Assembly (NCBI GenBank): GCA_903813345.2
Contig: CAIIXF020000009.1
Coordinates: 25,270,740 to 25,334,739, forward strand
Length of the DNA stretch: 64,000 nucleotides
From: Owenia fusiformis
Taxonomy: Eukaryota > Annelida > Polychaeta > Sabellida > Oweniidae
Direction: 5' to 3'
The notes under the pieces were generated by a model. That model did not search any database, had not been told where the DNA came from, and was given only the letters and a program-made list of their open reading frames with translations. The position numbers and the translations under genes are program-made. Shown one piece after another: positions 45,486 to 60,400 of the stretch; within the stretch, counting starts at the first letter, position 1, and every line of letters starts with the position of its first letter.

Positions 45486-48400
45486 GTAAGTAGAATATTT
45501 AATTGATTTATACATATTTGTTATCAAAACTATTGATAAGATATTTCGTATCACCAATAGTAAATACAAGTATTTCGTGCTTTAAATGCATGCTACAATG
45601 ATCAACAACGTCATTTATAAAAATCAATGAGCTGAGTATGTTACAGAAGATCTCAATTATAAGGCAAAAACAATTAGTTTGATCTGAAAAAGATTCACGA
45701 GGAAAACGTTCATAAAAGAACTCAATACCTATTTGTGATCAAAGAATACAACAACAAAAAATCTGATTTTTGTAAAAACTTACAGCATCAATAGGCCTTC
45801 TTACAAAACCTGTGTTATGTAAAGATTAACCAGCTAGTCACATTGTCACAATGCTAAAGCAGTAGTGGGATTTCTTTTCAAGCCTTGGTATTTTTAGAAA
45901 AACCTAAGTTTTGTATTAACGTTTGTATATGGTCCAAACGCAGACTTTTCCTGATTTTTATTTCGAATATTCAGAGAGTTTTAGATACATAGGCATTATT
46001 TGAACCAATTACAAAATTGTTCTTTAAAATATACTCTTACTGCTTGTGACACAGTTACATAGTTTATCTTTATGCCCCCCCCCCCCGTGCATATTCGGAC
46101 ATTCCAATAATTAAAGTACTACATTTTATTCAGAATAGCAGGACCGATGACTCGAGTTCCACGGAAGAAGAAGATAATACAAATTCTATTGAAGAAGAAG
46201 ACGGTCCAGGTAAAATCTAATTCAATTATTTTAGGCCCAAATGTAACTTTATTTAGCAGTGTCAGAAGATATTGACAAGTCTACATGAAATAAAGTAAAT
46301 ACAAGTTGCATATTATTGTATTAGTGGTTTAGCTTACATTACAACAAATATATATACAGTAAAACCTGGCGTAGTGAACATCTATCTCTAGTGGACACAC
46401 TCTCTCCCTGTAGTGAGCACCTACCAGCACTGAACGTTTTTATCGACAAAAAATGGTCAATATGTACATGTTTTACTGTAAAACTCGTTTCACCACTCAC
46501 AAAGAGACTTTAACATTTAGAAGTTTTCATTTTCGACCTTATAAAGTGAATTTTGAAATAATTGTATGTCATTTGAGATAAATAAGACATGTCGTTCTGT
46601 TTGTTTCGTTCTGTGTACATGCTCCTAATAATTCATAGTTATGTATTTAAAGCTGAGCCCGGAGTGAAAAATGACATGCCCTGTCGTATTTGCTTCAACG
46701 ATCCTACTGTTATCATTAATTGTCCTCTATCTCTATATTAATCAACAAAAAAGTATCATTGAAGTCTATAAACATCAATCAAACTCGGCTGAATCAATCC
46801 ATCAATTTACGGTTATATCCTTTGATTAGACATGCGTATATTGTTCCTGCAATGTCAGTCCCTAATAACCTTATTAATAGTCTAGCTACAAGCCCTTGTG
46901 ACCCCCTCCCCCACTTCACATCTTTGTGAGAGGGTCTGTAGTCAAGTAGGAGAGGGGGGTCACAGGGGATTGTAGCTAGATTACCTTATCACGCCTCGGA
47001 TATTCATCATGAAAATTTCGAATTCATTCATAGCTTATTTTTCCATTTACACCAAAGGTTGGACATTTAAGACTTTCATTATTTCGTCGTTTAATTCGAA
47101 TAATTAATTTATATTGACTAACTAGTGTTATGATCTTTAGTGATTTTGTATCTTTGAGATGATTTTATAGAAAATAGTTTGCAATGTGTGAAAAGAATTT
47201 AAGCCTTGAATTTTTCACACATTGCAAACTATTTTGTATAAAATCATCTCAAAGATACAAAATCACTAAAAGAATATATTTTCAATTAAACTTTTTGCAA
47301 GGACCAAGTATTGCAAAACTCAATTTCTCGGATTGGCTGGAATCGGACACACCTTGCCTTGCTATGTGTGAATTCTTCCTTACAAAATTGATGAACTTCT
47401 GTCGGATGAAATTTTCATTTTCGTCATTTTCACCAAGAAGGAGGTCGATTTTATCCAAATAGTTTACCCTTATGTTAATTTTAGCATCCGGTTTTTTTGT
47501 TGTTTTTTTAAATAACATTTATTGTCCTTTTAAATCAACGTACAATTACATATTAACATCAATCATCATACAAAAATAAACATACCTATCTTACAAATTT
47601 AATATCTTTTGTTTGTTAAACTCGCTTTTAATATTACATGTACCTAAATAGTTTTGACAGTTAAAAATTTGGATTGTTTTTCTTGCTAATAGAACTTCTT
47701 TATAATTAGAACATGTTTGAAGACCTAAAATTTGTTCATCTGACAAATTGAAATTATTCCAAATATCATTAACTTTATTACATTTAATAAAATGATGTAC
47801 AATAGTGTCATTTACACCACAATGGTCACATAAAGGAGAATTTTTAATTTTGAACTTGAACAGGACCGAATTACAAGGATAGATATTGTGAAGTGATTTC
47901 CAATGTAAAATACGGAGCACATTTTCATTATGAGCTCGCAACTAAGAGCTTTTATCAATTTTTACATTGTTCATTAAAACATCCACATGTCTACGTTTGA
48001 CAAATTCATTTCTAAAATCTGAACTGGTACATTGTGTCATGTCTTTACCCATAAAATTCATTTTAACTTCATTAACATTCAAATTTTCAACAATAATCGT
48101 TTTGCCAATATTGGCTTTTAAGCCTATATATTGAATTGGGGTTGTTGCATTTTTTCCAATGATATGAGACAATTGTTCATATGGCATTATTTCATTATTA
48201 ATACAGATGTCTTTTAAAAAGTTAATGCCCTTTTTAATCCAATTTTTAAAACAAACTGTTTTTCCACTTATTTTGATTAGATTATTGTTCCAAAGAATTG
48301 AATTATCAATGTTAGCTGGAGCTTTGTACTTCTGCCAGCATCCTAGCATTTTGTCATAAAATTCTGGCAGTTCAGAATTGTTAATGTCACCGTTACATTT

Positions 48401-51400
48401 AAAAATAGTTAAATTACATGCATAGATGTTACAATAATATGTAGACAGACATCGCCAGTGGCCATTTCCCGGTACAAACAACAATTTTATCCACTTGAAA
48501 ATGAAAGCAATCTGCATGTCAAACATATTTAACATTTTTAAGCCACCTTTGTCATAATTTTGAACCAGTATGTTGCGCTTTACTTTTTCAGGTATATGTT
48601 TCAACTCTTCTTCCTTGTATTTGCCTTTAGCCCAGATGAATTTAAAAAAAAGTGTTCATTCTTTTTAGCATAGTGTCAGAGAGAATAAAACTCTGCATTA
48701 AATATAAAAACTGTGATGCTAGCAGGGCTTTTACCAATGTGACTCTACCATACATTGTTAAGTTTGTCATGGACAACATTTTCATTATGTGTTCACATCT
48801 AGCAAATCGTGGTTCCAAGTTCTCTCTTATTTCAGTAACATTTTGAGTAGTGCTATACAAAATACCTAAAATTTTAACATTGTTACTTGGAAATAATTTA
48901 CATTTTACATTTCCTATTGTATAATTGTTGAACTTCCATTTACCTAGCCATAATGCCTCAGTCTTATCTTTGTTCATCTTTAAACCTGATATATGCGAAA
49001 ATTCATCAACAAGATTCAAGACACTCTTGAAGGAGTTGACATCACTTACAAAAATGGTGGTGTCATCTGCATATTGCAGAATTTTGACCTCATCATTTGG
49101 CAAGCGTACCCCAACAATGTTTTTATCATGCCTTACTTTACAAGAAAAAAGCTCTGCCGCTATAATATACAGGAGCGGAGATAGGGGGCACCCCTGCTTT
49201 ATACCTCGCTCTAATAAGATTTCACCACTTAACCAACCATTATAATTAATGTAACTAATACAATTATTGTTCAAAGTTTTGGTCCATTGTATAAAGGATT
49301 GCCCAAATCCAAAAATTGATAGAGAATCATACATGAATTCTTTAGAAATACTATCGTACGCTTTAATGCAATCTATTGCCAAAAGAATACCATGCTCTTG
49401 CTCATCATCAAGATAATTTATTACATCATCAATAGTTCTCAATATTAGGCTACTCGATATTTGGGGAATATATCCACATTGATCTTCGTGTACAATTTTT
49501 GCTACAACAACTTTTAACCTATTGGCTAAAACCTTGGCTGCTATCTTGTAATCAACATTTGTTAAAGTGAGGGGTCTCCAGTTTTTTAGAACGTTTCGAG
49601 GCAAGTTTTTCTTGGGGAGTAAAGTTATAAGACCTTCACGTTGGGTACAAGATAAAAAACCCTTATTGAAACCATCATTCAGTGACTGAGTAACAAAAAA
49701 CATATTTTAGACCAAAACACTTTATAAAATGCTGCAGTTAAACCATCCAGACCTGGGCTAGAATTGTTTTTCATTGTTTTTAAGGCAAATATACAATCTT
49801 CATTTGTAATCAAGCCATCACAAAAATCAGAGTCAGATTTATCTAACTTAGGAACTGGAACATCCTTTAAAAAATCATCTAAAATAGCCCTTCTATAAAT
49901 CTTCCGATCTGAATACAATTCTTGATAAAATCTCACTTGTTCTTTTATGATAACATTTTGATCATTAGTCAATGTACCATTGGATAATTTTAAAGATGTC
50001 ATAACCTTACTTTTCATTCTTGCAGTTTCTAGTTGTAAAAACTATTTATTACTTCTTTCCCCTTTTTCTGCCCAAACAGCCTTAGAACGTAAAAAAGAGC
50101 CATGTGTCTTAGAAGCAGAGAGGAGATCAAACTGTGCCCTAGCTTGATTTACATTTTGGTTTAACTGAACATTACTAGGATCATAACATAACTTTTTACA
50201 GGCATTTGTCAACTTTACTCGAACGGAAAATTTTCTTTAGCAAGTTGTTTACCATAACCAATAGAATAGGATTTGATTTTTGATTTTAAGCAATCCCATT
50301 TTATCTGAGGGTCAACATTTGTCTGTGCCTGTGCATCATTAATTATCTCATTTACATTATCTATATACTCAGAGTGCTGTAAGAAACTGTTATTTAGTTT
50401 CCAGTAAGAAGGACCCTTGTTCTTCCTAGAAGAATCCAAGCACATCAAATAACCCCTATGGTCTGAGTTGGGAATACTTAAAATTTCAATGTTAGTCCCC
50501 TTATTAAAACAAAGATCATTTGTAAAAACATAATCTATGCGACGCAAAATTGGTTTATTCTTATGCTTCCAAGTATATTCCTTCTCGTTTGCATGGAACA
50601 ATCGCCATACATCACAAAAATCCATTGAAACCTGTTATCTCAGCCTGAATGTGTTTTTTACCACCGATATTATCCAATGCTGGATTTAATACACAATTCA
50701 TATCACCAGCTAAAATCAAATTAATATCATCAGTTACATAGTATTTTTGTTATTATTGTTATTTCAGAGTAAAAATGTATCTTATCAGCATTATTACTTG
50801 GAGCATATACATTAAAACATAGATACTGCTCACTGTCATGTTTAAATTTTATACCAAATAATCGATCATCTTTATGACATATTTCAAAATCTACAATATC
50901 AAAAGACTTGTTTACTATAATTAATTCACCTCTACTATGTGGAGTGCCACAGTTGGCATATATTTTAGATCCCCAATCAATACTCCACTCTTCAATAAGT
51001 TGTTCTGTTATATAACTTTCTTGCACAAAAGCTAAGTCACACTTGTTTTTTTTTAAAAAACTGAAAAAAAGTATGACGGGTCAATTTCCGACGTAGTCCT
51101 TGAACATTTCCACTAAAGATCGTTACCATAATTATCTATAAAAGTTAATGCGCAATACATATTAACCATTAGACAGACCTTGCGGCCCGATTGGTTTTGT
51201 TCTAATAAAAGCGCTCTTCCCCGTAAGGGCGGAGCTTGGTTGCATGTATTAGCTCTAGAATTACTACAGTTATCCAAGTAACTGTGTACGATCTAAGGAA
51301 CAATAACCGATCTAATGAGCCATTCGCGGTTTCACTGTGTGAAAGTCTGTACTTAGACATGCATGTCTTAATCTTTGAGACAAGCATCCGGTTAATGAAT

Positions 51401-54400
51401 AGCGAATAAGTCACAAGTATTTACATCCAATGGCTCCAATTTAATCGAGTGAGAACTCCTTACTTCAGCAACAATTCGACCATTTTGTTATAAAGACGTA
51501 ACGAATCCATCTATGCTATCAAGGTTTTTCCACCGGACCCCTTTAAAAGGAATACCCCAAATCCTCCTGACACTGACTTTCCACTTAAACACACCGGGTA
51601 CAGAAATCGATATAACATCCCACATCTGACACCAATGTAATCATCCGTGGGCAACCTCGAGACAACGAAATAACAAACTGACACATTATATCAATGCAGT
51701 GAGACAGGCCAGATAATACAAAAACTTCGTATTATCATATTTTCATATTGTCTTAAGATTGATTGGATTTGGAATATGCATATTGACCTTTAAGACTAAT
51801 GCATTTTGGAAGTAAGTAAGCAAGATAATCTCAATGTAAGGTCGGTACATAATCTGAGGTTCACAAATTTTAAGCTACTGAGCTTCAGTACAAGATTATC
51901 TATTCACGCGCTCTAAACTTTTTATAAACACCTTATGTTAACATAGGTTTTTAATATAATTGATGATGTTATCATCATGATCTGATTCAAAATTGTGTTA
52001 GCCATAGTGCATAAGATATGGGTTATTCTTCGAGAGGATTTCATTTCAACGAATAACTTCCCGCTAGAATTCAAAGAATTTATTTTGTGAGCAAACGTTT
52101 CTAATTGGATTTAGCCCCCTCCTATGTGTCTTTTGAAAAACCTTACTATTGCAAAATATTCTAAATACTGTAACAGTTATTATACTTGACCGACACTTGA
52201 GAACAATATTATATACATTTGGCTATCCTTTCTAAAATCTAACAATCTATGGTTCTTAGAACAATCTGAAACAACTATCAGGTTTTCTAACAGCTATGCA
52301 CTCAAATATTGAATGCAAACTGCACAAGATGGTGGATATGGTAGCAGTATTTTGAATATTTGGTCATAACTTTCCTCGAAGTACTAATACCTCTCGTTCA
52401 CCGATGCCATGTAAAATTATTTATAAAATAGGTAATTCTAAAGTTGAAATTACCCGACTAAAAACCTTATAACCAATCATGTAAAATTGCCCTCTGTGAT
52501 AGGGTAGTTTTAGTAATGTGATACCGTGCGATATCTATACAATAGGTAATTTTAGTGATGTTAGCGTGCGGTCACTGCGGTATGTATGTAATAGGTAATT
52601 CAGTAATTAGGTATACCATTGATACCACATAGTATTAGTACGTTACAGAATAACCTATCATCAAGGGTAATTTTACACGATTGATTACAAGGCTTTCCAT
52701 CCTTATCTTCCTAATATTACCTTATAAATTGAGCCGTATTTTGACTTACAAAATTACTTGGGTGATATGTATATTAGATATTATTGATCATTCCATCTCC
52801 CATCATAGTGATTGAATACAGCTCATGACAATATTTTCCAAAGATGTTTTATTGATACAGGAAGTAAAATGAAGTAAATAACATCTGGATTATCGGCGTC
52901 AATATTTGTCATGTTCTTGTGGCATAACATAGAATTAATATTTGAAACCACCCAAGCAAATCTGATGACAACTCAGCTTAAGCTCTAATTCATAATCAAA
53001 TATATGCAAGATTATGGGACTTTTTAGATCAGACAAAAATTCAAAGCATCAAATTCATTGAGTTTTACAATGTGTAATAGATAATAGTGTAATAGATGGT
53101 ATCATAATGAACTGGGCGTCAGACCAGAATCAGATAGGTCAAGGCACTCCGGAATGGAAATTAGGGAAAAATAAATGTAACTTTCAAATTCTCTGTAATT
53201 CCTCAAATACAAGCATTTTGGGGGATTTCTTGAAAATGTGCGTTGCGTAAGTACGAACAAATAAGGTATTGTTACGTAATGCAGCATGTGCTTCAAAACG
53301 AGGCAGTTTCGTATTGATGGCCACGTGTGACATTCATTTTATCCTCAACATATTCGAATGTACTCATACGTAGCTAATCTTTATAATCTAGTTCTGTTGG
53401 ATGAGATATGAGTGAAATAAGGAAAAATAGTGAAACATATAGGATAGGTTGGAAATTGATAATTTTCTACAATTTAAATATATGTTTTTGGCGATGATGT
53501 GCAACGTCCAAAAATAATGGAAACATGCGTCACTCGACTTGAATGTTGTAAGCTTATACAATGCGTCTCAAAAAACGAAACTAACAAAAACATTATGGAA
53601 ACCCTTACTAGGCCTACATAATAAATTTTACTAAATCCTGTATAGTAAAGATTTGTTTCATGTTAGAGAAATGTGGCCAAGCTGAATTCTCAATTACTGA
53701 ACAGTGCAAACCGCAAACAGTCGTTTACCCCTTGTCAATTATTGCTTCAATATTAATATACATTGATATTACAGATGACGGATTGGGCAATCCCGACGAA
53801 AGGGGAGGTAAGTTTTTATTTTATTTCCTTCTTATACCTAAGAAATACATAACTTGTATGTTAAAATTCCTGTTGTCGCATGTATATATCGATTATAAAG
53901 ATAGAGACTCGACTAGAAACTGGAACTGAAAGCGGTTTGAAATATAGAATACAGATATGGCCCTGCTATTTCAATGTTATTTTGATCACCTCCTAAAATA
54001 CTATTGAAAATATGCAATTAGATAAATTAATACAGATCCACTAAAACTGTCAAACGAAATCACTTAACTAAATCAGTTGTTAACCTTCACTTCAAAAACT
54101 TTATGATTATATTAAGTATGTATATCATGAAATTTTTGCTGTGTATTGTCTGAAACCCCCCATTGGAAATACCTATGTAATGTATATGATGTGTTTTAAA
54201 TATAGAACATGTTTTGTTCTAGATGGCGATATGAGGGGTTGGGAAGACCTTATGGGTCCGCCGGACGATAACGTATGCAATCAGTAACAATCAGTAATGT
54301 ATAGAAATAACATAAAAATTAAAAAAAATATGTCATCCCATGGGTACCTAGAAAGAAATGCAAAATATTTACCTTTAAGTTACACTATGTATTTTTGATA

Positions 54401-57400
54401 ACATATTAATAATGATATTCTATAGTATTCTATAAAACATGTCGGAAAATAAGTTCAGGCAAAAGTGCTCTCATTCTCTTATTTACAATTATTTACAACC
54501 AAGTCTTTTACAAAAACAATATATTTTTGAAATATTACTCCATAAAATACTAGAAGTATTCCCTTTACTATTGGATGCATACTTTATCTCACATATAGAG
54601 CCTTGAGACCATGATTAAGTTGTACAAATACTTCCAAACGTTGAAATGAGGTCAGTAATTACCCTTTGCATTCGTAATAACAATATGTTGCTGACAGGGA
54701 AGCTCTTTTATGTTTAAATCTTTTTCATTGCAAATCTAGCAAAATTCAAGTTCCATAAAAGAATAAAAGAAAAATGAAATCATTTTGCATGAACTTATTG
54801 AACGACTTTGTATATGAAAATGGCTGCATGTAGATTGTTTGCTGCATTACCGATGTTTACTTTAAAATAACTTTTATATTGCAGCCAATGTTTAGGAATG
54901 TCATTAATAGGAAATATTGGGGGACTTACTTATGGACAGATGGAATAGTTCCATATGAGTTCCAAGAAGATAAATATTTAGCTGTTGGTGAGAGTCCTTA
55001 TAATTATAGTTAAGATGTCATAGATGAGTAACTTGAGATGCGGAATCATCATGTACATTAATTGAAATGAAATGGTGTTTCTTTTAACAATAAAGTTCAT
55101 GTTAAAAACTGGGTTTTCAAAGTGTACTAAATGTTAGTAACCATGATAAAGAAAATATATCTCACATCTGATATACGAAAATGCATGAATATACATCGAC
55201 CTTCATCAATTGATATCTATATGACAGATGAACTCACACGGAATTTGACACTTGAGGCAATTGAATGGCTAAATGACCAAAGCGCCATATTTGGGAAGGC
55301 ATGTTTACAAATTAGGCCAAAGACACCATCTGATGTCGACTTTATTCGATTTGAATCACGGTCTGGGTAAGTATGTTTTAATAGATGAAACTAAAATGAT
55401 AATTTAGATGTCACTTATGTCATTTTGAAAATCGTTATTTTGACTATACAGGGTGTCCCGAAAGTATAGCCCCCCCCCCCCCCCTAGGCAGACATATACC
55501 AGTGTTGTCTCAGTATGTGTCATATGTCTTTTTAAAGCTTATCAAAAGTCACATTGATTTGCCAAGTATCATGGTTCAACTCTCAAATGGGAAAAAGTTA
55601 CAGTCATTTTAAAATTTAGTGTTTGGTCAAAATAAAGTTTAATTTTACACCACATTACTAGTCAATGTGTCCTCTCTTGGCCATGTTAACAGCGGCAATT
55701 CTTTTCAGATATGACCTTAAATGCCCTTCAAATAAGGCAGTGGAATTTTGTAATCCTCTTCAAACCTATTAAGACACTTTAGAAGAGTTTTCTTGGAGTA
55801 TCTACCCTCACCGTTTTCAATATCCATCTGACACGAAAATAATTGCTGCTGTTAAGATGGCCCGGGAGAACACATTGGCCAGTGATTTGGTGTAAAATTG
55901 AACTTAATTTTGGCCAAACACTAAATTTTAAAATGCCTGTCATTTTTTCACATTTGAGAGTTGAAGCATGATTCTTGGCAAATCAATGTAACTTTGGATA
56001 AGCTTTAAAATTATATATGACACATACTAAGAAAACACTGGTATATGTCTGCCTAGGGGGGCCCCATACTTTCGGGACACCCTGTAGAATAAGTTAAATT
56101 TTGCATCTAAAGGCAGAATCAGATCTATATATGGGAGTGACAAAATTACAAGCAACATGTACAATTGACCTACTAAACTATTGCTTACAATCTCAAATAC
56201 AATATCTTCCAAAAGATTCACGCTATGTTATAAATTGGTGAAGTTATAACGGATTCAAAGTGCAAAAAATGGGTGAAAAATGTTTAAATTCTCCCAAATA
56301 ATAAGAATGGTAACCATTCGTATAGAAAAATAATACATATTATTGAAACAAATTTAGTTTTCCACAAATGAAGTGTGCACTTTTGGGGATTTTTAGAAAA
56401 TAGACATGAAAAGGAATGACATAAGCCAGAAATATTCTAAAATTGACACAATTTTTTGTTAGTCTGCTCGCTAGATCTGATTCTCTCTTTAAACTTGTGA
56501 AGAATAGAACATATACATTTCATTTCTCATTTTCTCATCAATATTAGATGTTAAAATAGTTTTTTAAATAAAAGGTCTAAATCTGGAGTCTTGAATTGAA
56601 CTAGTTCAGTTTCACCAATTTAGTATCACTTTGGTTTAATTTAATTTTTAATGATTAACATTGTGGCTCAATTTTCATTAATTTTGTATATTTTTGCCAA
56701 GGCATAAAACTAGGGAAATCTCAATTGAATTACATACGTGTAGGCATAGAAGGTCCATAAAACGGAGTCACATATATATAATAAACATATTTTAAAATAA
56801 AATACGACAATTTTTCACATATGTTTGAAGAATGCAAAAACTACCGAATACAATTACTCAGATGCGAGTAGGTAGTTACCAGTATCACCACCGGTGGCTG
56901 ATTCGGGGGAATTAACATGGCAGGGTGTTACAAAATTCCCTTAAACTTGAATATGCATCAGTTTTAGTGGTTCACTATTCATATTACCTTTATGTATCTG
57001 ATAGTTACACAAATTAAAATATGTATAGTAAAAGAAAATATGATCTGCCCAACACAAGAAAATATATTTTCATTTTTGTGATTTTACAACATTGGGGCTA
57101 TGGGAAATCACCCCGACCTAGAAGTCACTTTTTCAAAGAAAATTAAATTTTCAAAGTTGATAAACTCTTTTCAAAACCACATTTCTAAACGTAATTTTAC
57201 ATGTCGATTCCAAATATGACATCAGTTTGACTGAATTGTGAATTTTAATGACGTAAATCAAGATTATTTCTACTCGCATCTGGGATATTGCACTAAAAAG
57301 CAGAAATGTAAAATGACGATAAGTAATGATGAACAGTATTTTTCATTTTCCAAGATACTCACTGATGGTGAATTATATTTTCCAGATGCTTTGCAGATGT

Positions 57401-60400
57401 TGCGAAACGGGGTCGGGGACAAATAGTGTCTTTGGGTCCTGGTTGTGCTAAGAAAGGAGTTATCGCACATGAAATTCTTCATGTACTTGGATTTTATCAT
57501 GAACAATCTCGTACTGATCGAGATGAATATATTAGTGTACAATGGGATAATGTTAAAGATGGTGAGTAGATATTCACATGGGACTTCTGATTCTGAAGAA
57601 AATAAAAAACATATTCTTAATAAGGTATCAAGTTAGGTATTAGATGTATTAGATACTAGGTATTAGCTATTTTCACCACACCATGCCTATTAGCCTTGCC
57701 AAAGTCTCTATTATTTTTTATAATGTATGTTTTTATGTACAGCCTTGTGGCATCCCTTCCACCCCCGTTACTATTATGCTAAGTTATTCATCGATTTCGA
57801 GATTTCCATAATTCCTATATAGAAATCAAAACTAGAAAAACAGCAACTCCACGGAGTAGCAAATCCCACCGAACAAAACATGTTTTGATAAATAGCGGCT
57901 ATATAGAATTTGAGCCAAATCCATCCACTGGTATTTGAATTATCAAAGATTATGTTTTCATGAAACATGGTTGCCATTTTGAAATTCAGCTGTCATCTTT
58001 AAATTTCTTCTTTAGCACAGCTCCTATGTCCCAAGGCATCAGCATATTTAATTTTATCCAAATCCGTCAACTGGTACTTGGGTTATCAAGGATTACTTGT
58101 TTAATGAAAAATGGCGGAGATTTCGATAAATAGCAGCCACCTTGAAAATTTCTTCTCAAGCAGAACCCCTTTATCTCTAGGCATCAGCATATAAAATTTG
58201 AAGTAAATCCGTCCAATGGTAATTGAGTTATCAAAGATTACCTTTTTTATGAAAAATGCCAGCCATTTTGAAATTCAGCTGATGCCTTTCAATTTCTTCT
58301 GAAGCAGATCTCCTTTTTCCCTTAACATCAGCATATAGAATTGGAACCAAATCCATCCACTGGTATTTGAGTTATCAATGATTACGTTTTTTACAAATAA
58401 TGGTGGCCATTTTGAAATTAAGTGGCCATCTTGAAAATATCTTCTTGAGTAGAACTTCTTTGTCTCTAGGCATCAGCATAAAGAGTTTGAACTAAATCCA
58501 TCAACTGGTATTTCAGTTATCAAAGGTTACGTTCTTTTATGAAAAATGATGGCCATTTTGAAATTTAGCTGCCATCTTGAAAATCCCTTTTTGAGCAGAG
58601 CTCCTATGTCCCTAGGCATCAGCATGTAAAATTTGAACCAAATCCATTCGATGGTATTTGAGTTATCAAACATAACGTTTTTTACGAAAAATTGCCGCCA
58701 TTTTGAAATACGGAGGCCATCTTGAAAATGTCTTCTTGAGCAAGGGTCCTTTGTACCCAGGCAACAGCATATAAAATTTGAACCAAATCCATCTACTAGC
58801 ATTTGAGTTATCAAAGATTGTATTTTTTCCGGCTTTTCTATATCCCCCTCGAACTTCTTTCGGTGGGATAATAAGTAAAAGAGACCGACTAGGACAAGGC
58901 TACAAGACGTGATAGATCATTTTCTTCAAAAATATACTTAGGTATATCCTTTTCACAAAAGGTGGAAATAATCTTTGTACAGGGTGTCCAATAAATAAGG
59001 TGGAAGATATGGATGAAATAGACAATTTTTAGACAAATTTTTTTAGACAAATAAAAGGTACCAATAATTGTTTGGAATAAAATACCTTACAAAGGTGTGA
59101 GCTGATACAATTTCTCCATTTATAATTCATGTTGTCAAGTATCAAGTCAAAATGAATTCACTTTTCGTGTTCACAAGATGGGCAACATGTATATTGTACA
59201 TAAAGTAAACAGCTGCTGTCAGTGTATTAACAAATGCAATTTGAATAAAATAATATTTCATTTTCTCAATTTCCAAATTTGCTTTTAATTTTCAGGGCAG
59301 AACGAGAATTTTCTCATAAGACAACCAATTTACATCACTGACAAAGACATAACAGATTATGACTTCGATAGTATTATGCATTACAGTGCTTATGCATTTA
59401 ATAAAGAAAGTGGTTTGAAAACGATTATACCAAAAGACAATAAACTTCCCAAGGGTATACTCATGGGTCAGCGAACACATTTCAGCGAGAACGATTTAAA
59501 GGAAATACGAGAGATGTATGGTTGCACGGGACCAAGTGAGTAAAAGGCTTCGTTTTTGAACTGCCCGTGGCGCAAGTACGAGGGGGGATTCATAAGTAGT
59601 GGGACAAATGCTATAACTCCACTTCTATCAACCAGGTTTTATTCAAACTTGGAACACAGAACCACAAACATGTGATAATCATTTTGTGAAAATTTCAAAA
59701 AGTTACACCCAACTTCAGTAAAGTGAGAGTTCCAATCATGACGTCACAACAGGGTCCACGGAGCACATTGTTTGTCACAAATTGCTAGTTAAATATACAA
59801 GTCTCAACTGATATTCAGGACGTGATTTAATCCGTGACTTCTAGCGAGTCATTTTGTGGACCACATCAATTCTGTGCAGGACTATTGATTCCTTATCCTT
59901 CTGGTGCAATCTCACTCTTTCTCAAAGTATTCGCCATGACAATCAATGCATTTTTGGCACATCCTCGACCATTCTAGGTATGCACCCTCAAAACCATATT
60001 TTCCAAGATTGGTCATCTCGGTTCTCACAGCATATTCAGAATACAAACACAGAATACCACCTATATACTGTAGATGTTTTAAACTTTTTCTTTCCCATAG
60101 ACTTCCAACAAACCTCATTAGGTCTCTAATACTGAAAACTTCTTCAAAGCATTAAATTTAATCTCAGCACGGATGTTTATACGTGATTCTTGCTTTTTCA
60201 TTGCTATTTTAATCAAATTTTGCTCCATCCAAGAAGGACTGAAAATGGCAGTGTCCTGGTGTCACTGCTTTGTGTGACATCACAATAGCATGATGATGTA
60301 ATATATGTTACAGTTGTCATGACTTCAGGGCTTGAGACAATATGAAACCAAATATTTGAAAATAACTGTCATTTTGAGATATTTATGAGCATATTTATGT

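Noticed and set aside
47942-48604. A functional LINE protein
   Set aside because: Multiple frame changes and an in-frame stop across ORF2 show a dead copy.
51177-51387. A working rRNA gene or an rDNA locus
   Set aside because: Only about 210 bases of 18S are present, with substitutions, enclosed in a retroelement insertion; no 28S or spacer sequence.
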